Shown here piece by piece: positions 52,608 through 63,965 of a stretch of 64,000 bases of DNA. Below the pieces are notes generated by a model that was not told the origin of the DNA, searched no databases, and saw only the letters and a list, made by a program, of their open reading frames with translations. The translations under genes were made by a program, and so were the position numbers. Positions within the stretch are counted from its first letter, which is position 1, and every line of letters begins with the position of its first letter. Origin of the DNA: JAGWRA01 sp963711505 (GTDB lineage Bacteria; Acidobacteriota; Vicinamibacteria; Vicinamibacterales; CAVVIG01); contig CAVQEJ010000003.1 of the NCBI GenBank assembly GCA_963711505.1, positions 1,674,001 to 1,738,000 of the forward strand, given 5' to 3'.

Positions 52608-53912
52608 TTACCGGGGCTTCCCCGCGGCGAGCCAGCTCCCCAGGATGGAATCCTCGCGGATGATGGTCTCCTCGCGGTCCGAGCCGGTGGAGACGATGGC
52701 CGCCGGCACGCCCGACACCTCTTCCAGACGCGCGATGTAGCGCCGGGCCTCGACCGGCAGGTCCGCGAAGCGGCGGACGCCCCGTGTCGGCGTCGACCAG
52801 CCGGGCACCGTCTCGTAGACCGGCTCGCAGGCCGCCAGCTGCGCCGTGTCCGACGGCCACTCGGTAATCGTCCGTCCCTGCAGGCGGTACGCCGTGCAGA
52901 CCTGGATCGATTCCAGGCCGTCGAGGACGTCGAGCTTGGTGAGCGCGAGCGCATCGAGGCCGTTGATGCGGACGGCGTACCGGACGGCGACCGCGTCGTA
53001 CCACCCGCAGCGGCGCGGCCGGCCCGTCGAGGCGCCGTACTCCTGCCCCGTGTCGCGGAGCCGGTCGCCCATCGCGCCGGTCAGCTCGGTCGGCAGCGGC
53101 CCTTCACCGACGCGGGTCAGGTAGGCCTTCGCCACGCCGAGGACGCCCTCGATCGCCCGTGGTCCGACGCCGAGCCCGGTGCAGACGCCGCCGATGGAGG
53201 CGTTCGAGGAGGTCACGAACGGATACGTGCCGTGGTCGATGTCGAGCAGGGTTCCCTGCGCGCCCTCGAACATCACGGGCCGCCCGTCCCGGAACGCATT
53301 CGCGAGGAAGAGCGAGACGTCGCCCACCCACGGCTTCATCCGCTCGCCGAACACCAGCAGATCGTCGAGCACGGCCTGCCAGTCGAGCGCGGTGTCGCCA
53401 ATCAGGTGGTTGCGCGCCTCGACGTTCTCGCGCACCTCCTCGGCGAGGGCGACCCGGTCGGCCAGGTCGCAGACGCGGATGCCGCGGCGGGCGATCTTGT
53501 CCTCGTAGGCCGGCCCGATGCCGCGGGACGTGGTGCCGATCTTCCGCTCGCCACGCCGCGCCTCGGCCAGCAGGTCGAGCTCGCGGTGATACGGCAGGAT
53601 GAGGTGCGCCTTGTCGCTGATGAGCAGCCGGTTGTCGGCCTCGACGCCGTGGCGGGACAGCTCCTCCAGTTCGGCGAACAGCGCCTGCGGGTCGATGACG
53701 ACACCGTTGCCGATGACGCAGGTGACGCCGGGGTGCAGGATGCCGGCCGGAATCAGGTGCAGGACGAATTTCCGGCCCTTCACGTACACGGTGTGGCCGG
53801 CGTTGTGACCGCCCTGGTACCGGGCGACGATCGAAACGTGCGGCGTCAGCAGATCGACGATCTTTCCCTTGCCCTCGTCGCCCCACTGCGCACCCAGAAC
53901 AGCGATATTCAT
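52608..53912 (-). CDS. purA: Adenylosuccinate synthetase
   Basis: 434 residues, GTP-dependent: IMP plus aspartate to adenylosuccinate, the first committed step to AMP. Begins MNIAVLGAQWGDEGKGKIVD with the P-loop-like GDEGKGK; GGHNAGHTVYVKGR, GTTSRGIGPAYEDK (substrate loop), FEGAQGTLLDIDHGTYPFVTSSNA and GWSTPTRGVRRFADLP are all family signatures. Uninterrupted. ATG 53912 is used; ATG 53921 is in frame and possible. Single gene between the PilZ gene and hutH, as is common. Confidence 0.97.
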   Translation of the reverse strand: MNIAVLGAQWGDEGKGKIVDLLTPHVSIVARYQGGHNAGHTVYVKGRKFVLHLIPAGILHPGVTCVIGNGVVIDPQALFAELEELSRHGVEADNRLLISDKAHLILPYHRELDLLAEARRGERKIGTTSRGIGPAYEDKIARRGIRVCDLADRVALAEEVRENVEARNHLIGDTALDWQAVLDDLLVFGERMKPWVGDVSLFLANAFRDGRPVMFEGAQGTLLDIDHGTYPFVTSSNASIGGVCTGLGVGPRAIEGVLGVAKAYLTRVGEGPLPTELTGAMGDRLRDTGQEYGASTGRPRRCGWYDAVAVRYAVRINGLDALALTKLDVLDGLESIQVCTAYRLQGRTITEWPSDTAQLAACEPVYETVPGWSTPTRGVRRFADLPVEARRYIARLEEVSGVPAAIVSTGSDREETIIREDSILGSWLAAGKPR

Positions 53913-54058
53913 AGATAACATCCGGTCGCGTCGATGCGCGTCACGCGGCCTCCGGCGAATCGCTTGCCACGGCCCCCGTGATCGGCGCTAAGATTCTACC
54001 TTCATTCACCGAAGCCGATCGTCGAAAATCCGGCGCGGCGCGTCCGGCGCATCCTGTC

Positions 54059-55573
54059 ATGATCCTGCTCGACGGCTCATCGCTCACACTCGCCCAGATC
54101 ACCGCGGTCGCCGACGACCACGCGCCCGTCGGGCTGACCGACGCCGCGCAGGTGCGCGTGCGCGCCAGCCGCGCCGTCGTCGACGAGAAGGCGCGCGGCG
54201 ACGAGCCCGTCTACGGCGTCAACACCGGCTTCGGATCGTTCGCCGAGGTCCGCGTGCCGCCCGAGGCGCTCGAGCGGCTGCAGCTCAACCTGGTCCGCAG
54301 TCATGCGGCCGGCGTCGGCGACCCGCTGCCCGTGCGCGACGTCCGCGCCGCGATGCTGCTGCGCGCCAACGTGCTCGCCAAGGGCTTCTCCGGCATCCGG
54401 CTCGAGACGCTCGAGCGGCTGCTCGCGCTGCTGAACCGGCGCGTGCATCCCCGCGTGCCCAGCCGCGGCTCGGTCGGGGCCAGCGGCGACCTGGCGCCGC
54501 TCGCCCACCTGGCCCTGGTGCTGGTCGGCGAGGGCGAGGTCTGGGACGGCGCCACCGTCCGGCCCGGTGCCGACGCCCTGCGCGAGGCCGGCCTCGCCCC
54601 CGTGGCGCTCGGGGCCAAGGAGGGCCTGGCCCTCATCAACGGCACGCAGCCGTCGACGGCCGTGCTCGGCCTCGCGCTGGCCGGCGCCGAACGCCTGGCG
54701 CGCGCCGCCGACGTGACGGCCGCCCTGTCGATCGACGCCCTGAAGGGGTCGGCGCACCCCTTCGAGGCCCGGATCCACGAGCCCCGGCCGTTTCCCGGCC
54801 AGCTGGCGGCGGCGGCCAACCTGCGGACCCTGCTGGCCGGCAGCGCCATCAACGCGTCGCACGCCCACTGCGGCCGCGTCCAGGACGCCTACTCGCTGCG
54901 CTGCGCCGCGCAGGTGCACGGCGCGGCGCGCGACGCGCTCGCCTTCGTCCGGCGGACGGTCGAGATCGAGGCCAACGCCGCGACCGACAACCCGATGGTC
55001 TTCGCCGACACGGCCGAGATCGTCTCCGGCGGCAACTTCCACGGCGCGCCGGTGGCCATCGCCGCCGATCTGCTCGCCATCGCCGTCACGCACCTGGCGA
55101 CGATCAGCGAGCGGCGCTCGGAGCGCCTGGTGAACCCGGCGCTCAGCGGCCTGCCGGCGTTCCTGACGCGCGACGGCGGGCTGCAGTCCGGCTTCATGCT
55201 GGCGCAGGTCACGGCGGCGGCGCTCACCTCCGAGCTGAAGGTGATCGCCCACCCGTCGAGCGTCGACACGATTCCGACCTCGGCGAACAAGGAGGATCAC
55301 GTCAGCATGAGCATGGCGGCCGCGCTGAAGGCGGCCCGGGCCGTCGAGCACGCGCGCCACGTGCTCGCCGTCGAACTGCTCTGCGCGTGCCAGGCGATCG
55401 ATCTGCTCGCACCGCTGACGACGTCGGCGCCGCTCGCCCGCGTCCACGCGCACGTGCGCGCCTCGGTGCCCACGCTCGCCGACGACCGGCCGCCGGCGCC
55501 GGACATCGCACGGATTTCCGAGCTAATCGCAGAGGGCGCGGTGGAGCGCGCCGTGGGAGTCGATGTCAAGTAG
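54059..55573 (+). CDS. hutH: Histidine ammonia-lyase
   Basis: 504 residues. Deaminates histidine to urocanate, the first step of histidine use. The MIO prosthetic group forms from Ala141-Ser142-Gly143 in GSVGASGDLAPLAH; VYGVNTGFGSFAEV (catalytic Tyr), DAYSLRCAAQVHGA and DNPMVF are further signatures. It starts at ATG 54059 (MILLDGSSLTLAQI); an upstream in-frame ATG at 53978 adds unsupported residues. Next is hutU, so it is the head of a hut cluster, although hutI and hutG are not in the window. Confidence 0.96.
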   Translation: MILLDGSSLTLAQITAVADDHAPVGLTDAAQVRVRASRAVVDEKARGDEPVYGVNTGFGSFAEVRVPPEALERLQLNLVRSHAAGVGDPLPVRDVRAAMLLRANVLAKGFSGIRLETLERLLALLNRRVHPRVPSRGSVGASGDLAPLAHLALVLVGEGEVWDGATVRPGADALREAGLAPVALGAKEGLALINGTQPSTAVLGLALAGAERLARAADVTAALSIDALKGSAHPFEARIHEPRPFPGQLAAAANLRTLLAGSAINASHAHCGRVQDAYSLRCAAQVHGAARDALAFVRRTVEIEANAATDNPMVFADTAEIVSGGNFHGAPVAIAADLLAIAVTHLATISERRSERLVNPALSGLPAFLTRDGGLQSGFMLAQVTAAALTSELKVIAHPSSVDTIPTSANKEDHVSMSMAAALKAARAVEHARHVLAVELLCACQAIDLLAPLTTSAPLARVHAHVRASVPTLADDRPPAPDIARISELIAEGAVERAVGVDVK

Positions 55574-55621
55574 AAAGTTTTTGACTTTCAAATTGACAAT
55601 GCGGCTCATGGTTCTTAACGT
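55571..55621 (+). promoter_or_regulatory. AT-rich promoter region before hutU
   Basis: Straight after the hutH stop: GAAAGT-TTTTG-ACTTTC hairpin (55573-55589), then a perfect -35 TTGACA (55593-55598), a 17-nt spacer and TAACGT (55616-55621, a partial -10). The AT-rich patch stands out from its surroundings. It would start a hutU transcript about 55 nt before ATG 55684; the hairpin may end hutH transcription. Confidence 0.45.
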
Positions 55622-55683
55622 CTAGGGTCTCTGTCGGCTCGCGGCACGCCATCGCGTGTCGTTCGCGCACCTCAACCGCACTA

Positions 55684-57349
<1,666 letters not shown>

Positions 57350-57353
<4 letters not shown>

Positions 57354-58510
57354 CCGCCGCGCGCGCCTCGCTCGTCCGGCGCATCACGGCCGCCCTCGAC
57401 GCGGCGCCGTCGCGCATTCCCGTGCTGCTCGGCGGCTGCGGCACCGGCCGCACGTTCCTCCTCGATCAGGTCCGCGTCCGGCCGGGCGACGGCGCGCACC
57501 AGTACATCGACGTCGAGCGGACCGCGACGACGCCCGAACGGTTCCTGCAGGCGATCGTCGCCTATTCGCCGTTTCGCCAGCGCGAGGCGGCCGCCGTCGC
57601 GTCCGAGAGCCCGCGCGCGGCGTTCGAGGCCACCCTGCGGTTCCTCGACACGACGCGCGGCGCCGGCGACCAGCCGGTGACGTTCCTCCTCGACGAGTTC
57701 CTCGAGCTCCGCACATTCGAGAGCTTCCCCGGCCTGCGCAACGTCCTGCACGAGCTGCTGCAGACGCTCGCCGCCAGCCGCAACCGCTTCGTCCTCTCGA
57801 CCCGCTACACGGCCCGGGCGCACCGCTTCCTGCGCGATGCGTCGGCCCGGTTCGAAGTGATTCACGTGGCACCGCTGACGGCGTCGGAGGCGGCCGACCT
57901 GCTCAGGGACGCGCGGAACGCCGAGGGGACGGTCGCCCGCCTCGCCGGACCGGATCTCGACGATCTCGCGCGCGCGATCCACGCACTGGCCGACGGCCGC
58001 CCCGGCTACGTGCAGACGATTGGCGACGAAGTCGCCGCCATGCAGGCGCGCGGCGGCGGCGACGCGGTCAGCGCGCTCGCCGCGCTGCTGGCCCCGGAGG
58101 GACAGCTCGCCCGGCGCTGCTGCTTCTGCTACGAGCTGCGCCTGCACCGCGCCCGCGGCTACGGCGCGCTGAAGGCCATCCTCGACATCCTGGCGGAAGA
58201 GGAACCGCTGACGCTGACCGAGATCTCGCAGCGGCTGCACCGGACACCCGGCTCGACGAAGGACTATCTGTCGTGGCTGGAGGACGTGGACCTGGTGACG
58301 TCGCACCAGAAGCGCTACAGCGTCGCCGATCCGCTGATGCGGCTCTGGGTCCGCCTGTACTGCCGGCCGGTCCCCCCGACCGAGGACGACCTCGCGCGCG
58401 AGGTGCAGCAGTACGCCCTGGCGCGCCTGCCGGGGCCCGAGCCCGCCCTGGCGGGAGCCGCCGCCGCCGACCGCGGCACGAAGGACTGGGGCATCATCGA
58501 GATTGATTGA
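57350..58510 (+). CDS. P-loop ATPase with degenerate Walker A, coupled to hutU
   Basis: 386 residues resembling the archaeal-type ATPase/DUF234 group (STAND-like AAA with winged helix). The P-loop is GGCGTGRT at 28-35, with Arg34 where Lys is normal; Walker B is VTFLLDEFLEL (about 106-116); a sensor-like VLSTRYTARAHRF follows. Residues 270-340 form a winged helix (ALKAILDILAEEEPLTLTEISQRL, then LEDVDLVTSHQKRYSVADPLMRLW), the usual C-terminal half of this group. The ATGA overlap with hutU means coupled translation. The role is unknown; regulation of the hut genes or a toxin-like ATPase are both possible. It ends 20 nt before the second 90-nt element. Confidence 0.75.
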
Positions 58511-58530
58511 GCGGGGCCGGCTTCATTACG

Positions 58531-58620
58531 TGGGGCTCTGCCCCACACCCCGGCTCACGGCACTCGCTCGCCTCACGCGGCTCGCGCCGTTCCGTTCGCG
58601 GGCGCGCCGTGCGCGCCGTT
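58531..58620. repeat. 90-nt two-hairpin element, copy 2
   Basis: TGGGGCTCTGCCCCA (58531-58545) and GGCGCGC-CGT-GCGCGCC (58601-58617), same length and order as the copy at 51651. It lies between the convergent ATPase and RNase III gene ends, with its 3' edge 6 nt from the RNase III stop. Confidence 0.85.
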
Positions 58621-58625
58621 CTGAT

Positions 58626-59570
58626 TCAACCTTCCTGCTGGAGCCGCTCGAGGGCCAGGCGGGCCGCATCCTGCTCGGCTTCCTTCTTGCTCCCGCCGGT
58701 GCCCCGCGCCACGCCGGCCCCTTCGACGCGCACTTCCACTTCGAACTGCTTCCGGTGATCGGGACCGGCCGTGCCGACCTGGCAGTATTCCGGCAGCGGC
58801 GCGCCGCGCGACTGCAGGTACTCCTGCAGCGCCGACTTGTAGTCCTGGCCGAGGAAGTCGGGGCGGGCCGCCTCGCCGAACGGCTCGGCGAGCTCGCGCT
58901 CGATGAACGCGCGGACCTGTTCCACCCCGCCGTCGAGGTAGACGGCCGCGATGAGCGCCTCGAAGGTGTCGGCCAGCAGCGCCTGCTTGCGCCGGCCGCC
59001 GGTCTTCTCCTCGCCGCGGCCGAGGCGCAGGTAGGCGCCGAGGGCGATCCGTTCGGCGGCCCGCGCCAGGGCCGGCGTCGACACGAGCGCCGCCTTCGTC
59101 TTCGACTTGCGCCCCTCGTCCCAGTCCGGGAAGTCGCGGAACAGCATGTCGGCCACGACGAAGCCGAGGATGGCGTCGCCGAGGAACTCGAGCGACTCGT
59201 TGTCGGGAGTCGCGCCGCTCCCCTCCTCGTGCGCCCGCGACGTGTGCGTGAGCGCCTGCTCCAGCAGCTCGCGGTCGCGGAAGCGGTAGTCGATCCGCCG
59301 CTCGAGCGTCACGGCGTCGTCGCCGAACGACACGACACGGCTGGCCTCGGGATCCGTCCGGTAGCTCTCGATCAGCCGCACAGCGTCCTCCGCGTCGTCC
59401 TCGTGCACGGACATCCGCACCTCGCCGAGGCCGTCGATGGTCAGGGGCAGCACCGAGTGGGGAATGGCCGACGACACGAGAACCTGGATGCCGTGGCTCT
59501 CGAGGAGCCCGCGGACCACGCTCGCTTCGACGTCGGAGTGGGTGCGGAAGATGACGACCAGGCCCGGCAT
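58626..59570 (-). CDS. rnc: RNase III with N-terminal DUF2007-like domain
   Basis: 314 residues, uninterrupted. Residues about 82-235 are the RNase III endonuclease domain (ERRIDYRFRDRELLEQALTHTSR; signature NESLEFLGDAILGF with the catalytic Glu and Asp), and 240-312 the dsRNA-binding domain (DYKSALQEYLQSRG ... GGSKKEAEQDAARLAL). It processes rRNA precursors and double-stranded RNA. Ahead of this, residues 1-75 (LVVIFRTHSDVEASVVRGLL, GIQVLVSS, EVRMSVHEDDAEDAVRLIE) match the small alpha/beta DUF2007 fold ('putative signal transducing'). No stop or indel separates them. An internal GTG near residue 79 could yield a normal-size enzyme, so the extension may be optional. Five nt from the end of the phosphatase gene upstream. 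Confidence 0.92.
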   Translation of the reverse strand: MPGLVVIFRTHSDVEASVVRGLLESHGIQVLVSSAIPHSVLPLTIDGLGEVRMSVHEDDAEDAVRLIESYRTDPEASRVVSFGDDAVTLERRIDYRFRDRELLEQALTHTSRAHEEGSGATPDNESLEFLGDAILGFVVADMLFRDFPDWDEGRKSKTKAALVSTPALARAAERIALGAYLRLGRGEEKTGGRRKQALLADTFEALIAAVYLDGGVEQVRAFIERELAEPFGEAARPDFLGQDYKSALQEYLQSRGAPLPEYCQVGTAGPDHRKQFEVEVRVEGAGVARGTGGSKKEAEQDAARLALERLQQEG

Positions 59571-59574
59571 CGCG

Positions 59575-61866
59575 TCAGGCGCCCACCCGGACGGCCACCT
59601 GGTCCGGCACCGGCCGCGTCGCGTCGACGTCGCCGATCTTCATCAGGATCATCGTCATGTCGTCGTGCTGGGCCGCGCCGCCGACGAACGCCTCGATCTC
59701 GCGCAGGATCCGCTCGCGCAGCTCCTCCGACGACAGGTGCGCGTGCTCCTCCGACAGTTCCCGCAGGCGCGACTCGCCGAAGCAGTCGTCGCCCTCGTTC
59801 ATCGCCTCGCTGATCCCATCGGTGAAGAAGAGGAAGAAGTCGCCGGGGCGCAGCGGCAGCGTCACCTCCTCCAGCAGGCTCTCGAACATCTGGCCATCGT
59901 CGATCTTCAGGCCGAGCACGAGGCCATCGGGAGCCAGGATCTTCGCCTCCCGGCTGGGTGCTCCGGGGCCCGGCACGTAGATGAGCGGCGTGTGGCCGGC
60001 CCGCGCGTAGGTCATCGTGCGCGCGTGCAGGTCGAGCACCGCGTAGGTCATCGTGATGAAGCTGCGCGCATCCAGGTTCTCGGCGATGATCTGGTTCGCC
60101 TCGATCAGCAGGCTCCGCGGCGAGCTGTGGATCCGGCTCAGCGACAGCATCAGCCCCTTCAACTCGGCCATGTAGAGCGCGGCCGACGTCCCCTTGCCCG
60201 ACACGTCCGCAATCAGCACGCCGAGCCGGTGGTCGTCGAGCGGCAGGAAGTCGTAGTAGTCCCCGCCCACCTCGCGCGCGGGGACGCAGAGCGCGGCCAC
60301 CGACAGTCCCGGCATCAGCAGCGGCCCCTGCGGCAGCAGCGACATCTGGATCTGCCGCGCGATGCGCAGCTCTTCCTCGAGCCGCTTCTTCTCGGCGGCC
60401 TGCCGCAGCAGTTCCTCGATGCTGGCCGTCATCGAGTTGAACGAATCGGCCAGCTCGCCGAGCTGGTCGCGCGCCTTGATCGTGATCTTGTGCGTGAAGT
60501 CGCCCTGCCGCACCCGCTCGGTGCCCGTGAACAGCTCGTGCACCGACCCGGTGATCGACTTGGCCAGGGCCAGCCCCATGATGAGTGCCACCGCCTCGAT
60601 CACCAGGAACAACCCGCCGACGACGACGAGCAGGGCGACCAGCAGGGCCTGCCCGAACGTCCGGTCGCCGATCCGGGCCTGGGCCGACGAGATGCGATCG
60701 TAGATCTGGACGATGCTGAGCGAGGTCGACACGAGCGCCGGTCCGCTGGCGCCCGTCGCCCAGTCGGTGTAGTCGAGGAACGTCACCCAGTTGAGCGGCC
60801 CGCCCGTGCCGCCCGGCTCGGCCTGCGCCGGCGCCGACGGCGCCGCTCGCCCCGTCAGCGGCCGGGCGCTCTCCTGCCCCGACATCGGCAGGGCCGTCAC
60901 GCCGCGGATCTCGACGCCCGTCTCGTTCCGCAGGTCGCGCCGGATCGCCTGGCCCACCGGCAGGTCGACCACGACGGCCGCATGCGGCGACCGGACCCGC
61001 GCGACGGCGACGGCCCGCACGACGAGCTGCGTCGACCCGCCCTGCGTCGTCACCGGCCGGCCGCCGACCAGGATTTGCTGCCCCGGCTGGCCCGGATAGC
61101 GGAGGACGAGGCGGGAGTTCGATCCCGCGGCCCCGCCGCCGGCGGGCGGCGTGGGGCCCGGCGGCGCGTAGGCCAGCAGCCCCGTGAACCCCTGGCAGGT
61201 GATCCAGGCCGGAATCGTGTCGGGCGCCGCGACGTGCTCCCATGGGCCGACGGCCGCGACGGCGGGCGGCGTCCGATTGGGAATGTCCGGCTGGTCCGCA
61301 CAGGTGCGCAACACCGGGACGACGGCCAGCGACGCCTCGGGGTACTCCGCGGCCAGGATCTCGCGACTGCGCTCGAGGATGGCGCCGGCGTCCCGGCCGT
61401 CGCTGCGCTGCAGCTCGACGGCCGTCTCGCGCGCCAGCGACAGCGCCCGGTCCTGGATGGCGTGCAGACGGCTCTGCACGAGGTACGAGCTGAAGTTGTA
61501 GAACAGCAGCAGGCCACACAGCAGGAAGAAGGCGACGATGAGCAGTGCCGGGACGACGCCGATGAAGATGTAGGAGAGGATCAGCTTGCGGCGTACCCGC
61601 CACAGGAGGCGGCGCTTGGCGAGCGTCAGCAGGCGGAACAGGAAGTAGCCGAGCCCGATGATGAGGGCCAGCGATCCGACGGTGTCGAGCGCCGAGAGGA
61701 ACCCGCCGCCGGCCGTGGTCACCGCCCCGATCAGGGCGACCGCCACCTTGATGACGACGCCGAGGATCAGCGTCCGGCCGGGCAACGTGCCGAACAGCGC
61801 CGGCCGGATGCCGCCGCGGCCGGCCGACGACGCCGGAAGCTGCCGCTGGGAGAGACTGCCTGCCAT
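59575..61866 (-). CDS. Membrane PP2C/SpoIIE-type phosphatase with HAMP domain
   Basis: 763 residues. Two N-terminal helices (LILGVVIKVAVALIGAV and SLALIIGLGYFLFRLL) and a third (YIFIGVVPALLIVAFFLLC), then a periplasmic sensor region (about 125-405), a helix (ALLVALLVVVGGLFLVIEAVAL), HAMP (SITGSVHELFTGTERVRQGDF), a coiled coil (LLRQAAEKKRLEEELRIARQIQ) and a PP2C/RsbU-SpoIIE domain: VGGDYYDFLPLDDHRL, ADVSGKGTSAALYMA, AGHTPLIYV, FTDGISEAMN, DDMTMILMK, with the metal-binding Asps present. It probably dephosphorylates an anti-anti-sigma protein (partner-switching), triggered by an envelope signal. It precedes rnc, 4 nt apart, likely one operon. Confidence 0.92.
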   Translation of the reverse strand: MAGSLSQRQLPASSAGRGGIRPALFGTLPGRTLILGVVIKVAVALIGAVTTAGGGFLSALDTVGSLALIIGLGYFLFRLLTLAKRRLLWRVRRKLILSYIFIGVVPALLIVAFFLLCGLLLFYNFSSYLVQSRLHAIQDRALSLARETAVELQRSDGRDAGAILERSREILAAEYPEASLAVVPVLRTCADQPDIPNRTPPAVAAVGPWEHVAAPDTIPAWITCQGFTGLLAYAPPGPTPPAGGGAAGSNSRLVLRYPGQPGQQILVGGRPVTTQGGSTQLVVRAVAVARVRSPHAAVVVDLPVGQAIRRDLRNETGVEIRGVTALPMSGQESARPLTGRAAPSAPAQAEPGGTGGPLNWVTFLDYTDWATGASGPALVSTSLSIVQIYDRISSAQARIGDRTFGQALLVALLVVVGGLFLVIEAVALIMGLALAKSITGSVHELFTGTERVRQGDFTHKITIKARDQLGELADSFNSMTASIEELLRQAAEKKRLEEELRIARQIQMSLLPQGPLLMPGLSVAALCVPAREVGGDYYDFLPLDDHRLGVLIADVSGKGTSAALYMAELKGLMLSLSRIHSSPRSLLIEANQIIAENLDARSFITMTYAVLDLHARTMTYARAGHTPLIYVPGPGAPSREAKILAPDGLVLGLKIDDGQMFESLLEEVTLPLRPGDFFLFFTDGISEAMNEGDDCFGESRLRELSEEHAHLSSEELRERILREIEAFVGGAAQHDDMTMILMKIGDVDATRPVPDQVAVRVGA

Positions 61867-62130
61867 CGGATTACACGCGCATGCGTCCGCCCCGCGCGGG
61901 GGCGCGGCGGGCCCGAAGGGCGACAGCCCTGTGAGTACTGACGCCTGTGAGTGTCGTGACGGTCGGCTCCTGCTGAATGATTGCGCTCCCGATCATAGCA
62001 GATGTATCCTAGGCCGTTGCGCGTCCCGCAGCGGTCGATGCCCGCCATCCGGCCGCCGGCGGGTCGAGCCCGAGAGTGCCCGGCGGTTCCCGCGGGCCGA
62101 TTCGTCTTCCCCGGACAAACGGATATTCCC
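61867..62130. other. Divergent intergenic region
   Basis: 264 bp between the phosphatase and the gamma-synthase/lyase starts. GATCATAGCAGATGTATCCTAG (61993-62014) looks like an AT-richer promoter patch, but no full -35/-10 pair can be named. No gene is seen. Confidence 0.4.
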
Positions 62131-63289
62131 GTGAAACTACAGCCCAACGCCCGCTTCAATACTGTCTGTCTGCACGCCGGCCAGACGCCCGATCCCACGA
62201 CCGGCGCCATCATCACCCCCATTTATCAGACGTCGACCTACGTGCAGGAGGCGCTCGGCCGCCACAAGGGCTTCGAGTACGGCCGCACGCAGAACCCGAC
62301 GCGCTCGGCCCTGGAGGCGAACCTCGCCGCCATCGAGCGCGGCAGGGCCGGGTTCGCGTTCGCCTCGGGCATGGCCGCCATCAACGCCATCGCGAGCCTC
62401 CTGAAGTCGGGCGACCACGTCGTCGTCAGCGACAACACGTACGGCGGCACGTTCCGGCTCTTCGACAAGGTGCTGTCGCGCTACGGGCTGACGTTCAGCT
62501 ACGTCGACACGTCCGACACGGACGCCGTGGCCGCGGCCCTCACGCCACAGACGAAGCTGCTGTTCGTCGAGACGCCGACCAACCCGCTGATGAAGCTCAC
62601 CGATCTGCGGGCGGTCGCCGACGTCGCCCACGCGAAGCAGGTGGGCCTGGTCGTCGACAACACCTTCGCGAGCCCCTACATCCAGCGGCCGATCGAGTTC
62701 GGCGCCGACCTCGTCGTCCACAGCACCACGAAGTACCTGAACGGCCACAGCGACAGCGTGGGCGGCATCGTCGTCGCCACGCGCGACGCCGACATCGAGT
62801 GGCTGGCGTTCGTGCAGAACGCGGCCGGCGCCATCCTCGGCCCGTTCGACTCGTGGCTCGTGCTGCGCGGCACCAAGACCCTGCCGATCCGGATGATGCA
62901 GCACAACGCGAACGGCCTGGCACTCGCGCGGTTCCTGGCTGCGCACCCGAAGGTGCAGCGCGTGCACTACCCCGGGCTGCCGGACCATCCGCAGCACGCG
63001 CTGGCGACGCGCCAGATGCGCGGCTTCGGCGGCATGCTCGCCTTCGAGCTCGGGTCGCTCGAGAAGGCCCGGACCCTGCTCGATCACGTCCGCCTGCACG
63101 CCCTCGCCGAGAGCCTGGGCGGCGTCGAGTCGCTGATCTCCGCATCCGGCGTCGATGACCCACGCCTCCGTGCCGGCCGACGCGCGCGCGCGGCTCGGCA
63201 TCACCGACGGGCTCGTCCGGATCTCGGTCGGCATCGAGGACATCGAGGACCTGCAGGAAGATCTGGCGCAGGCGCTCGACCGCGTCTGA
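62131..63289 (+). CDS. Cystathionine gamma-synthase/lyase family enzyme, one frameshift
   Basis: About 386 residues repaired. Cys/Met-metabolism PLP enzyme in the cytoplasm. It starts at GTG 62131 (VKLQPNARFNTVCLHAG). GFEYGRTQNPTRSALEANLA, SGMAAINAIASLL, FVETPTNPLMKLTD and VVDNTFASPYIQRP are family signatures, and Lys in VVHSTTKYLNGHSD is the PLP lysine. Near 63150 (GCGTCGATGACC) one base slip moves to MTHASVPADARARLGITDGLVRISVGIED in pattern, the normal C-terminus. Whether it makes or breaks cystathionine (metB or mccB type) cannot be told from the motifs; no other methionine gene is nearby. Confidence 0.9.
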
Positions 63290-63329
63290 TCGGGATTCTG
63301 CATCCGCGACGACAAAGGAACAACGGCCC

Positions 63330-63965
63330 GTGCTCGACTTCGTCCAGGAAGCGTTCCGCACGCTCTACAACGTCCCCGAGGTGATCCGGCTCGGCGGCAT
63401 GGTCGGCCTCGTGGCGATCATCTTCGCCGAGACCGGCCTCATGGTCGGCTTCTTCCTGCCGGGCGACTCCCTGCTCGTCACGGCCGGCCTGTTCGCCGCC
63501 CGCGGCGACCTCGACATCGTCTGGCTGAACCTGCTGCTGATCGTGGCCGCCGTGGCCGGTGACGCGACGGGATACTGGATCGGCTACAAGACCGGTCGGG
63601 CGCTCTATTCGCGCCCCAACTCGCTGCTGTTCCGCCGCGAGCACCTCGTCAAGACCCACGAGTTCTACGAGCGCCACGGCGGCAAGACGATCGTCATCGC
63701 CCGCTTCATGCCGATCGTCCGGACGTTCGCCCCGGTCGTCGCCGGCATCGGCACCATGGGCTACGCGAAGTTCGCCAGCTACAACATCGCGGGCGGCATC
63801 GCCTGGGTGCTCGCCATGACGCTGACCGGCTTCTTCCTCGGCCGCAGCGTTCCCCACATCGACGAGCACATCCAGCTCGTCGTCGCCGTCGTCATCGCCC
63901 TGTCCCTGCTGCCCGGCTTCATCGCCTGGGCGAGGGGGAGGATGAAGGGGACGCAGGCGAATTGA
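63330..63965 (+). CDS. DedA family membrane protein
   Basis: 211 residues from GTG 63330 (AAAGGAAC 9 nt before). Five or so helices with the DedA/SNARE-associated signatures: IIFAETGLMVGFFLPGDSLL (the ETG ... PGDSLL reentrant loop with its Glu and Asp), GDATGYWIGYKTGRALYSRP, and the cytoplasmic-edge FYERHGGKTIVIARFMPIVRTFAPVVAG in pattern (FxxxxG....RF.P..R), essential for function. DedA proteins recycle undecaprenyl phosphate or phospholipid across the inner membrane and affect envelope stress. 40 nt after the PLP enzyme gene. Confidence 0.92.
   Translation: MLDFVQEAFRTLYNVPEVIRLGGMVGLVAIIFAETGLMVGFFLPGDSLLVTAGLFAARGDLDIVWLNLLLIVAAVAGDATGYWIGYKTGRALYSRPNSLLFRREHLVKTHEFYERHGGKTIVIARFMPIVRTFAPVVAGIGTMGYAKFASYNIAGGIAWVLAMTLTGFFLGRSVPHIDEHIQLVVAVVIALSLLPGFIAWARGRMKGTQAN

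Noticed and set aside
59437..61941. 834-codon plus-strand frame opposite the PP2C phosphatase
   Set aside because: Low-complexity Arg/Gln/Asp/His composition, no start signal; antisense shadow.
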